Shown: piece after piece, positions 1 to 6,476 of the stretch
How positions within the stretch are numbered: the first letter of the stretch is position 1
How the letters are laid out: every line of letters starts with the position of its first letter
Virus record (IMG/VR): IMGVR_UViG_3300049793_000038
Location: 1 to 57,732 of that record
DNA length: 57,732 bases
Strand: one strand, 5' to 3'
Origin: a virus
Program-made: the position numbers and the translations under genes
The notes under the pieces: model-generated
What the model was told of the DNA's origin: nothing
What the model saw: the letters and a program-made list of their open reading frames with translations, nothing else
The model's database searches: none

Positions 1-140
1 GTTTAATATCAATATCTATTTCTATAGTTTAATATCAATATCTATTTCTATAGTTTAATATCAATATCTATTTCTATAGTTTAATATCAATATCTATTTC
101 TATAGTTTAATATCAATATCTATTTCTATAGTTTAATATC
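1..140. repeat. 26-bp tandem repeat array, left end
   Basis: Five perfect 26-bp units (starting GTTTAATATC and ending TTTCTATA) run from base 1 to 130, and 10 bases of a sixth follow. The unit is almost entirely A/T. The same array occurs at the right end, and the first 127 bases equal the last 127. The array lies between the divergent early and late operons, where iterons of a replication origin, operators or a partition site are typical, but nothing here proves which. The copy number is probably collapsed by assembly. Confidence 0.97.
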
Positions 141-241
141 TATATTCTAAGCAGCCGGATGTTCTTTAATTCTTTTTACTAACGTATGGTCTGTTTCGGT
201 ATAATATTCATCAGGGAGGTTAAGTAGAACTTTAGAATAGC

Positions 242-338
242 TCTAGGAATGTCTAGGAAGAGGCTGTAAGGGGTAAGATTAAATTTCGGGTACATACCTA
301 GCTCTAAATGAAGAAACCTCTGTAGGGTGCCTCCTAGG
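242..338. other. Inverted/dispersed repeat element in the divergent leader
   Basis: The 345 bases between the repeat array and the first gene hold no convincing gene. Inside lies TCTAGGAATGTCTAGGAAG at 242-260, itself a direct repeat of TCTAGGAA. It matches 17 of 19 bases of the left arm of the hairpin at 34495-34513. GTCTAGGA (251-258) can also pair with TCCTAGGC near 331-338. This may be an RNA hairpin or a protein-binding site. A perfect TATAAT sits at 200-205 but lacks a good -35. The rest is AT-rich (about 360-420). Confidence 0.5.
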
Positions 339-419
339 CTCTTTAAACGCTATATGCATAAAAGGTACTAAAATACATAAAGTTACATAAAATTAATTTA
401 AAATATATAAAGTTTCTTA

Positions 420-447
420 TTGACTTCCTGTTAGAGAAAGTTATATC
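420..447 (+). promoter_or_regulatory. Sigma-70-like promoter, first early operon
   Basis: TTGACT (420-425), 16-bp spacer, TATATC (442-447), about 40 bases upstream of the first gene. It belongs to a set of six phage promoters preceded by TAT and carrying TTGACT or TTGACA (also near 1549, 12303, 19155, 19645 and 32427). Confidence 0.6.
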
Positions 448-486
448 GTCTAGTAGGACATCAGCACACAGGAAAGGAAGTTTCCA

Positions 487-753
487 ATGGACACAGACAC
501 ACAAGAGGAACTGCCCTACGAAGTACGGTTGAAATTGTATTTAAGGTTTTATGATAACCAAATACTTGAGTATGCTGAGCTGTTGAAGGAAGGGCACGAG
601 AAGTTAAGGTTAGCGAATCTTGCAGGTAGGCCCCAGAATATTATGCATTTAATGTGGACGTTTTTAAGAGTCAATGGCGGTAAGTTACGGTTTGCTCGCA
701 GAAGTAGAGATAAGGCTATTAGTATGATTAAATTAGGACTGGTTAGGGTTTAA
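487..753 (+). CDS. Small hypothetical early protein
   Basis: An 88-aa basic protein that I do not recognise. It starts at ATG 487 behind a purine-rich AGGAAAGGAAG ribosome site. The second half is rich in Arg and Lys (for example RFARRSRDKA), which would suit nucleic-acid or host-protein binding, but no motif supports a function. It is the first gene behind the 420-447 promoter, so it is probably made early. Its TAA overlaps the ATG of the next small gene (TAATG), implying translational coupling. Confidence 0.75.
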   Translation: MDTDTQEELPYEVRLKLYLRFYDNQILEYAELLKEGHEKLRLANLAGRPQNIMHLMWTFLRVNGGKLRFARRSRDKAISMIKLGLVRV

Positions 754-866
754 TGAGAAAACATATTATTACTGCATTAGAACTAATTTATATTTGGTTT
801 ATTGCAACTCTTGCATATTTTTTATTAGGATTCTTTTTAAGTGAGGTACATGGATGGCTAATTTAG
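753..866 (+). CDS. 37-aa single-pass membrane peptide
   Basis: A short ORF starting in the TAATG overlap with the preceding stop. It encodes 37 residues with a long hydrophobic stretch (about residues 9-30, including LIYIWFIATLAYFLLGFF) after a basic N-terminus (MRKH), which predicts one membrane span with the N-terminus inside. Its end overlaps the start of the deformylase gene in another frame, so the three genes are tightly packed. Function unknown. The coupling and the strong hydrophobicity argue that it is real. Confidence 0.55.
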   Translation: MRKHIITALELIYIWFIATLAYFLLGFFLSEVHGWLI

Positions 867-1414
867 TAGCAGCAGATCACGCTGTAGTACGACATCCTGT
901 TAGGGGTGTTGCAGAGTTTGAAACTAATTATTTAGATAGATTAGAACATAGTCTAAGAGAAGTTATGAAAGAGAACAAAGGGGTTGGCATTGCAGCACCC
1001 CAGATAGGTGTACCCTTGTCGGCTGCCATAATTAGGATTAATGGAATAGAAATATTCGTAACTAACTTGCAGGTTGTAGAATCATTTAATTGGAGGATAA
1101 ATCATGAAGGTTGTCTGTCGCTTCCAGGGGAATCCCATTTGGTTCCTCGCCCAGCCAAGATTCGTATCACGTATCAGGATAAGTCTGGTCTATTCCAGGA
1201 TGTTCTAGTTTGTGATCCGGATGAAGCAGCGATTATTCATCACGAGTATTGTCATTTGCAGGGGGTGCTTATAGACGATGCTACAGAGTCTTTAGATCCG
1301 TTATATAACTATAAAGTTAACCGGTTCAACCGCTCGTTTGAACAAATTAAAATCCAATCAGAGATAGCTTCATCGTTGTCTATTGCCAAACATTCTTATA
1401 GAAAACATAAATAA
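854..1414 (+). CDS. def: Peptide deformylase
   Basis: Removes the N-terminal formyl group from nascent proteins using a bound metal ion. All three family motifs are present: motif 1 GVGIAAPQIG (about 43-52), motif 2 EGCLSLPG with metal ligand C87, and motif 3 HHEYCHLQG with H130, E131 and H134. At 186 aa it has normal length with a basic C-terminal tail. Phage deformylases are known, for example in cyanophages. They may help mature phage proteins when the host enzyme is limiting. The start at ATG 854 has GAGG 8 bases upstream. It probably shares the first early transcript. Confidence 0.93.
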   Translation: MANLVAADHAVVRHPVRGVAEFETNYLDRLEHSLREVMKENKGVGIAAPQIGVPLSAAIIRINGIEIFVTNLQVVESFNWRINHEGCLSLPGESHLVPRPAKIRITYQDKSGLFQDVLVCDPDEAAIIHHEYCHLQGVLIDDATESLDPLYNYKVNRFNRSFEQIKIQSEIASSLSIAKHSYRKHK

Positions 1415-1462
1415 TTAATTATAACCCCCTTGACTCGGGTTAGGGAAGAACTATCTTATATA

Positions 1463-1494
1463 TTGTAGGGGGCTCAAACACCACCCCCTTACAA
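1463..1494 (+). terminator. G/C-rich stem-loop after deformylase gene
   Basis: TTGTAGGGGG (1463-1472) pairs with CCCCCTTACAA (1484-1494) around an 11-base loop, with a single bulged A. It lies between the deformylase gene and the next promoter. No run of T follows, so it may be a weak or factor-assisted terminator, or an RNA-stability hairpin. Confidence 0.5.
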
Positions 1495-1548
1495 ATCCTT
1501 CATATTATACAGCAAAGAAACTTATTTAAAAATATTATTAAAAACCTA

Positions 1549-1578
1549 TTGACTTTATACCGTAATGGTATATATTAT
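1549..1578 (+). promoter_or_regulatory. Sigma-70-like promoter
   Basis: TTGACT (1549-1554) with either TATATT at 16 bp (1571-1576) or TATTAT at 18 bp (1573-1578). It sits about 35 bases before the 1611 gene and likely drives the long replication operon that follows. Confidence 0.6.
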
Positions 1579-1610
1579 ATATTAGGTAGTGATGCAGTGG
1601 GGAGATTACC

Positions 1611-1922
1611 ATGGCTAAACAAAATGATGTGGTTGAGGGGACAGTTTGTAATTACTTGACTGTACTTAATCCAAAAGCAGCTAAGCGTAATGGAACTTGG
1701 CACGCGGAAGTTCAATGTGTTTGTGGGACCAAAAAGCTTGTACGACTTTGGAATATTCAGCATGGCGAATCAAAGTCATGTGGTTGTATGAAGGCTAAGC
1801 ATAGTTGCCCGTCATTCTATACAGGTAGGTCTATGTATGACCCAAATCAGGTTCCGGTTAGTAAGTTGGAAAAGGCATTAGCAGCTTTAAGAGAAATGCA
1901 TAATGCGAGAATTGTTGGCTAA
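1611..1922 (+). CDS. Truncated homing-endonuclease-like zinc-ribbon protein
   Basis: A 103-aa protein. Residues about 10-60 (CNYLTV, CVCGTKK, SCGC) match the N-terminal zinc-ribbon domain of two larger proteins in this genome, at 13167-13718 and 56392-56892. Four Cys residues in two CxC/CGC pairs are intact. The downstream nuclease part (IDRID / YEPGNC motif) is missing and is replaced by an unrelated helical tail (SKLEKALAALREMH). It may be a decayed homing endonuclease or a domesticated DNA-binding protein. The start has GGGGAG upstream and follows its own promoter, so it appears expressed. Confidence 0.65.
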   Translation: MAKQNDVVEGTVCNYLTVLNPKAAKRNGTWHAEVQCVCGTKKLVRLWNIQHGESKSCGCMKAKHSCPSFYTGRSMYDPNQVPVSKLEKALAALREMHNARIVG

Positions 1923-1996
1923 GATTTAAATATTCTATTTGTTTAGGGCTTAATAGTGAGCTCTATTTTTATACCCATTTCATAGGAGCCAACCAA

Positions 1997-2614
1997 ATGA
2001 ACAAATATTTTGATTCACCAGTCATTCTTGTTAATTCTGCATTCAGTGAAGACCTAACCGCTGGTTTCTTGGCTAAGATGAGTGAGCTTGAAGAAGAGAA
2101 GGAGGAGAAGGTTACGATAATAATTAATTCTCCTGGAGGTCAGATAGATGCATTAAAGACCTTGATTGATGCCATACAGTGTTCCCCTTTGCATGTTACG
2201 ACGGTTGCTTCAGGCTTAGCAGCCTCCTGCGGTCTGTTGTTGTTAATGGCTGGAGATCACCGTGCTTCATTTAGGTCAGCAAATCTTATGAGCCATATGT
2301 ATTCATCTGGGTCACGAGGGAAGTATCATGAATTGAAGGCTAGTCGGATCATCCAAGATGATACACATAGGTTCATGATAGAACATTATAAGTTGTACAC
2401 TGGACTGTCAGAAGCAGTAATTCTAAAAGACTTACTAAAAGAGGATGATGTCTGGCTAACCCCCAGCCAAGCATTGGAGTACGGACTTATTGACGAAATT
2501 ATCATACCAGACCACAAACCTATCGGACAGAAAGCTAGAAAGAAATGTGAGGCCGACCATGCAAAAGCGAAGGTCACTTGGGCTAAGCAAGTTATAGACG
2601 AAAGTATTAAGTAA
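1997..2614 (+). CDS. ClpP-like serine peptidase
   Basis: A 205-aa ClpP/crotonase-fold peptidase. Landmarks: substrate-binding loop NSPGGQIDA (44-52), nucleophile S77 in GLAASCG, H100 in LMSHMY, and acidic D151 aligned to E. coli ClpP D171 (DDVWLTPSQALEYGLID). The triad therefore looks intact. ClpP normally forms two stacked heptamers that degrade proteins delivered by ATPases. No ATPase partner gene is present here, so it may use a host unfoldase or act alone. It lies directly upstream of a second ClpP-like gene. Not next to the capsid genes, so a prohead-protease role is unlikely. Confidence 0.82.
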   Translation: MNKYFDSPVILVNSAFSEDLTAGFLAKMSELEEEKEEKVTIIINSPGGQIDALKTLIDAIQCSPLHVTTVASGLAASCGLLLLMAGDHRASFRSANLMSHMYSSGSRGKYHELKASRIIQDDTHRFMIEHYKLYTGLSEAVILKDLLKEDDVWLTPSQALEYGLIDEIIIPDHKPIGQKARKKCEADHAKAKVTWAKQVIDESIK

Positions 2615-2638
2615 ACTTTATATTAGGAGAACAGCATA

Positions 2639-3436
2639 TTGTCAGTAAATTTAAACATCGGAGTATTCTCAACAACAGCAGCCGCTTTATTATTAACAGT
2701 AGCATTACCATTAACCCCAATGGTGTCACAGTTCGCTAGTTCGGGTGTAACTAACCCGTCGGAGAATATAATACGCTTCGACAGCGCTTTCACTGGAGAG
2801 AGTACAGGCACTGCTAGAAGCATGATTAAGAAGTTTAATGTGGAGAAGGGCCCGCATGAGCGTATTCTTTTAGAGCTGTCGTCTCCTGGGGGGGAAGTAT
2901 TCTCCGGTAAGGATTTGCAAGCAACCATGAAATCTAGTTTACCTATTGATACTTACGTAACTTCACTTGCAGCGTCTATGGGAGCTGATACGTTTATGCT
3001 TGGTGAAAGACGATATGTAGACGAGGATGCTATGGTAGTGTTTCATGGGGGACACAGTGGGGATACATTAACTACTGAGCCAGTTTTAGAACGCCTTGTG
3101 AAGCATCTAGAAAATCCGGAGTCAACTGATGATAATTCGGATATAGCCCCTGCTATTTCTATGATAGATGCTAAGGTTGCGCAGCAAGGTTCGTATATTA
3201 CTCTGCATGACGTTCGTTCTACTTTGGATATGCTTAAGGCTATAAACCATGGGATGGTAACGCGCATTGCAGAACTTCTGCATAAGACTGATAGCACATG
3301 GACTAAAGAGCGTGTTCAAACTGAGCTGTTTGGTGACTTTAAAAGAGACATGATATTTACTGGTAAGCAGTTAGTTGAGATGGGTGTTGCTACAAATCTC
3401 AATGCACCAAATGAAGAAGATTACAAATCATACTAA
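2639..3436 (+). CDS. Second ClpP/SppA-like peptidase, N-terminal hydrophobic segment
   Basis: 265 aa, starting at TTG 2639 with AGGAG 9 bases upstream. ClpP-fold motifs: SSPGGEVFSG (81-90), S113 in SLAASMGA, H136 in VVFHGGHSG, and candidate Asp D237 (RDMIFTG). Unlike its neighbour it begins with a hydrophobic segment (about 8-29) resembling a signal peptide or membrane anchor, as in SppA-type or membrane-associated ClpP homologues. It also has a longer middle region (about 140-175). The pair may form a mixed complex, or one may act at the membrane. This is inference. Confidence 0.75.
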   Translation: MSVNLNIGVFSTTAAALLLTVALPLTPMVSQFASSGVTNPSENIIRFDSAFTGESTGTARSMIKKFNVEKGPHERILLELSSPGGEVFSGKDLQATMKSSLPIDTYVTSLAASMGADTFMLGERRYVDEDAMVVFHGGHSGDTLTTEPVLERLVKHLENPESTDDNSDIAPAISMIDAKVAQQGSYITLHDVRSTLDMLKAINHGMVTRIAELLHKTDSTWTKERVQTELFGDFKRDMIFTGKQLVEMGVATNLNAPNEEDYKSY

Positions 3437-3452
3437 ATAGAGAGATACTTTA

Positions 3453-3860
3453 ATGCGACGTTCAAGAAGCGCTACTTACAGGTCGGGTTTTGAAGATAAG
3501 GTTATTCTAGACCTTCAAACCCGATCAGTATCATTTCAGTATGAAACATTGAAATTAGCGTATATAGTTCCCGAGAGGGATGCTAAATATACACCAGATA
3601 TTATACTACCGAACGGTATCATCATAGAACTTAAGGGTAGATTCTTTACTGAGGATCAACAGAAGATGGTGTTGGTCATGTCACAACATCCTGAACTCGA
3701 TATCCGTATGGTGTTTATGAGATTGAAGGATAAAATATATCCTGGTTCTAAGACCACCTATGCTATGTGGTGTGGTAAGCGTGGTATAAAATATGCTGAG
3801 AAAACTATTCCTCAGGAATGGATAGATGAACCGGTTAAAGGAGTAGTGGATGGCAGTTGA
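3453..3860 (+). CDS. T7 endonuclease I-like Holliday junction resolvase
   Basis: 135 aa, similar along its length to T7 gp3. It resolves branched DNA during replication and packaging. Catalytic residues of the PD-(D/E)xK fold are visible: E14 (RSGFEDKV), D49 (YTPDIILPNG), E59 and K61 (IELKG). C-terminal motifs YAMWCGKRGIKYAEK and IPQEWIDEP also match T7 gp3. The gene overlaps the exonuclease gene by 11 bases, so both are probably translated together as a recombination unit. Confidence 0.93.
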   Translation: MRRSRSATYRSGFEDKVILDLQTRSVSFQYETLKLAYIVPERDAKYTPDIILPNGIIIELKGRFFTEDQQKMVLVMSQHPELDIRMVFMRLKDKIYPGSKTTYAMWCGKRGIKYAEKTIPQEWIDEPVKGVVDGS

Positions 3861-4590
3861 GTTTAAGACATTTGAAAAAGGTGATCCGGCTTGGTTGGAG
3901 CTTAGATCAAAGTTTATTACCGCTACGGAAGTAGCAAGCTTGTTTGCATTGAACAGCTACTCCTCACCAACAAAGATGTATGAAGAGAAGATTTGCTCAA
4001 CCTTCCAAGACAATGAATACACCCGAATGGGGCGCATGATGGAGCCAGCAGTGTTTAACTTTGCAGCTGAGATCATAGGTAGGTCAGTGCACCCCTTTGC
4101 TAGTAATGGCAACACAGTTTATTTCGACAATGAGACGCATGTTTCAGCGACTCCAGATGCTTATGTATCTAGTGGTATGTTTAACAGTCCAGATGCTATT
4201 GCTTTACTAGAGGCCAAGGCCACAAGTAGAAAGAGTGCAACTAAGTGGGTAACAGAACCCCCACTTCATTACCTAATGCAGCTAGCCACTCAGAGCTATC
4301 TAGTGGGTATGGATATTGGATATCTAGCTATACTAGTTCCAGAGTATCCGCTTATGCCAGGACTGATATTTAAGACAACTTATATGCCTGAGATAGGTGT
4401 GCTAATCGAAGAAGAAGTTGCAAGGTTTAGGAAACATTTCTTTTGGGATCTGCCTAAAGATAAACCCGTCAAAAGTTATAGATGTGATACCGCGAAATGT
4501 AAGTTGATGAGACAATTATTAATTAAGAATTTAACAATAGTGCATGACGACTTCACAGTAGAAGAGGTAATGCTAGATCCATGGGATTGA
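3850..4590 (+). CDS. YqaJ-like / lambda exonuclease family nuclease
   Basis: 246 aa. Alkaline-exonuclease-type nuclease that would resect double-stranded ends for recombination. Motifs: WLELRSKFITATEVASLF near the N-terminus, GRMMEPAVFNF, ATPDAY (catalytic Asp), LLEAKATSRK (catalytic Glu/Lys) and HYLMQLATQSYLVG. All are in the order expected for YqaJ nucleases. No classic annealing partner (Beta, RecT or Erf) is recognised nearby. Start ATG 3850 overlaps the resolvase gene. Confidence 0.88.
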   Translation: MAVEFKTFEKGDPAWLELRSKFITATEVASLFALNSYSSPTKMYEEKICSTFQDNEYTRMGRMMEPAVFNFAAEIIGRSVHPFASNGNTVYFDNETHVSATPDAYVSSGMFNSPDAIALLEAKATSRKSATKWVTEPPLHYLMQLATQSYLVGMDIGYLAILVPEYPLMPGLIFKTTYMPEIGVLIEEEVARFRKHFFWDLPKDKPVKSYRCDTAKCKLMRQLLIKNLTIVHDDFTVEEVMLDPWD

Positions 4591-4594
4591 TTAT

Positions 4595-5032
4595 ATGTAT
4601 ACAAGAGAACAAATAATACAAGATTACATTAATATGTTAGGCACTAATTGGAAGAAGTACGGTGTAGAGATAGTGGTAGCAGCCGATAGATTTGTTAAGT
4701 ATGCAACTATTGAGCCTACAGATAAGAAGTACAAGTCTTACCTACGCACTATATTGTATAGGTTGGTATCAGATAGTGAAAAGAATAGTATAAAATTCTT
4801 ACAGCTGTTTCCAGATTATGATGTACCTATAAAGCTTTCTAGTTTATGTTACTTACTTAAAGCAGACATTGAAAGAGATCTAGGTGAATGTTACTACCAA
4901 GTTGCCTTAGACAAGTTTGGATCAGGCTTTTCTGTTAAAGAGATTGCTGATCGTAGAGAATTAACTACACAGCAGGTTAAGTGGCGGTTAGAAAAGATTA
5001 GAGCATACACAAATAAATGGATAGAGGAGTAA
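4595..5032 (+). CDS. Hypothetical protein with C-terminal helix-turn-helix
   Basis: 145 aa. The body is helical and not recognised. Residues about 108-140 (GFSVKEIADRRELTTQQVKW) look like a sigma region 4 or LuxR-type helix-turn-helix, which suggests DNA binding and perhaps transcription control. It sits in the recombination/replication operon right after the exonuclease. Start ATG 4595 lies four bases after the previous stop. A replication accessory role is also possible. Confidence 0.7.
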   Translation: MYTREQIIQDYINMLGTNWKKYGVEIVVAADRFVKYATIEPTDKKYKSYLRTILYRLVSDSEKNSIKFLQLFPDYDVPIKLSSLCYLLKADIERDLGECYYQVALDKFGSGFSVKEIADRRELTTQQVKWRLEKIRAYTNKWIEE

Positions 5033-5036
5033 ATGA

Positions 5037-5228
5037 ATGCTAGATACAAAGACAATCAACATAAGTAAAATGAACAGCTTAAGGGCCGCATTGGATGCAG
5101 CTATCCATAATAGTGGAGGTAAACCAGTTGTGTTGAAAGACGTAGTTGAAGACGCTGAGAAGCTTGTTTCATGGCTGTTAAACCCTGAACTTAAGTACGT
5201 GAAGACCCCCGTAAAGGAGACTAAGTAA
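5037..5228 (+). CDS. Small hypothetical protein
   Basis: 63 aa, unrecognised, mostly helical. GAGGAG lies 7 bases before ATG 5037, which favours this start over ATG 5033. It lies between the HTH gene and the next small gene with almost no spacing, so it belongs to the replication operon. No motif. Confidence 0.7.
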   Translation: MLDTKTINISKMNSLRAALDAAIHNSGGKPVVLKDVVEDAEKLVSWLLNPELKYVKTPVKETK

Positions 5229-5594
5229 ATGATGAACAAGAATGTGCTAACGGGGTCCATTGTAGTTAGTGAAGATGACATAGAGGTTGTACCGTTTACA
5301 AAAGCACAGATAAAAGAGATGCACGAGTGGCAAGAATCTCCCTGTGATAGGCCCCTTCTATTAGACGAAGATGTGTGGAATGTACTGGATGGCCTGTCAG
5401 ATGAGCCCAACTTGAATCTAAGTAAGTTATCTGATCTCGTTATTAGAGAACGTCTAACGGAGAGGTTTCCAGGCTATAGTATTCTAACAGTACGAAATGA
5501 TAGTATGTTTGGTGGTTCCATTGGATGCTGTTCATTCTACACATGTTCCCTGGAGAAGTATAAGTCGATAAAGGAGTCAAATAATGCTGGATAA
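5229..5594 (+). CDS. Hypothetical protein
   Basis: 121 aa, acidic in its first half (VVSEDDIEVV). The C-terminal part carries several Cys residues (GGSIGCCSFYTC). I do not recognise the family. It directly abuts the previous gene and overlaps the next one by 11 bases, typical of co-translated phage operon genes. Confidence 0.72.
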   Translation: MMNKNVLTGSIVVSEDDIEVVPFTKAQIKEMHEWQESPCDRPLLLDEDVWNVLDGLSDEPNLNLSKLSDLVIRERLTERFPGYSILTVRNDSMFGGSIGCCSFYTCSLEKYKSIKESNNAG

Positions 5595-5997
5595 GTTTTG
5601 GAGAACTAGATACGACGAGGCAAAGCGTATTAGTCGGATGTTAACAATGGTGTCCTCTTATACAGATACTACGAAAGATTTATTACCGCTAATTGGATTT
5701 CTAACTACCTTTAGAGCATATGCAGATAGATATTCTATTCTGCTAACATACGAACCAGAAGACAATGAAGAGTATCTAGGGCATTTCATTAAAATGTACT
5801 ACCCTGATGGGGATAAAGGACCGTCTGTTGTTGTGAATAGGAGTCACTCAGAGTATGTCTTAAAGCTTATTGAGTCTATTATTGATAGAGATGAGGATTT
5901 TGTAGAGAGCATATTGGATGATATGGAAATAGATGAGGATCCTGAAGAAGATCCTTTTGCGGATGCGTTTAAAGAATTAATTATTACAGGAGAGTAG
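5584..5997 (+). CDS. Hypothetical acidic protein
   Basis: 137 aa with a strongly acidic C-terminal third (DMEIDEDPEEDPF). No recognised domain. The last residues are ITGE. Acidic tails are common in proteins that bind SSB-type partners or mimic DNA, but that is only suggestive. It ends three bases before the ssDNA-binding protein gene. Confidence 0.72.
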   Translation: MLDKFWRTRYDEAKRISRMLTMVSSYTDTTKDLLPLIGFLTTFRAYADRYSILLTYEPEDNEEYLGHFIKMYYPDGDKGPSVVVNRSHSEYVLKLIESIIDRDEDFVESILDDMEIDEDPEEDPFADAFKELIITGE

Positions 5998-6000
5998 TAT

Positions 6001-6456
6001 ATGACAGCACTAGTATCACCAGTTGGTAAGGTTACGTTTACTCAGTTAGAAGAACCGAGATCTTTTAAGGATGATCCTGAAACACCTAAGAAGTATTCTA
6101 TAAGTGTTGAGTTTGAGGGAGAAGCTGCTAAGTCTTTTAGATCGCAGTTAATTGATCTGGGTAAACCATGCAAGTTAGTTGATGGAAAACTTAAAATCAC
6201 CTTTTCTCGACACGAGAGGTTAGATAAACCTAGGTTAGTAGATAATAATAAAGAAGTTATTACAGATAGACCACCTTTCTTACCCAAAGGTACTGAGGTT
6301 AAGGTTCAGTTTATTGCTAAGGAATTTCCTATGTGTGTAGCGCTCATGTTAGAAGCTGTTATGATTGTGGGTGAACTAGCCCCTTCATCTTCGAGTTCGA
6401 AAGAGATAGAGGTTACCAACCCCATAGATCCTGAGTTTCTTGCTGCATTTAGTTAA
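6001..6456 (+). CDS. Probable ssDNA-binding protein (T7 gp2.5 / DUF2815-like)
   Basis: 151 aa. The N-terminal part (SPVGKVTFTQLEEPRSF) and central pattern, charged beta strands with KGTEVKVQF, resemble the OB-fold SSBs of T7-like replication modules. The C-terminus is acidic and ends in an aromatic residue (DPEFLAAFS), the usual hook for polymerase and helicase partners. Its place directly before the polymerase supports the call. Assigned by pattern and context rather than a catalytic motif. Confidence 0.62.
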   Translation: MTALVSPVGKVTFTQLEEPRSFKDDPETPKKYSISVEFEGEAAKSFRSQLIDLGKPCKLVDGKLKITFSRHERLDKPRLVDNNKEVITDRPPFLPKGTEVKVQFIAKEFPMCVALMLEAVMIVGELAPSSSSSKEIEVTNPIDPEFLAAFS

Positions 6457-6476
6457 TTAGAGAGGTTTATGAGAAT

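Noticed and set aside
1-140. CRISPR-like direct repeats
   Set aside because: Units follow each other with no spacers and no cas genes occur. It is a plain tandem array.
200-205. Perfect TATAAT in the leader as an early promoter
   Set aside because: No recognisable -35 at the right distance; only TACTAA is present.
1429-1456. TTGACT with TATCTT (16 bp) after the deformylase gene as a seventh promoter
   Set aside because: It is directly followed by a strong G/C stem-loop and a better promoter at 1549; possible but not convincing.
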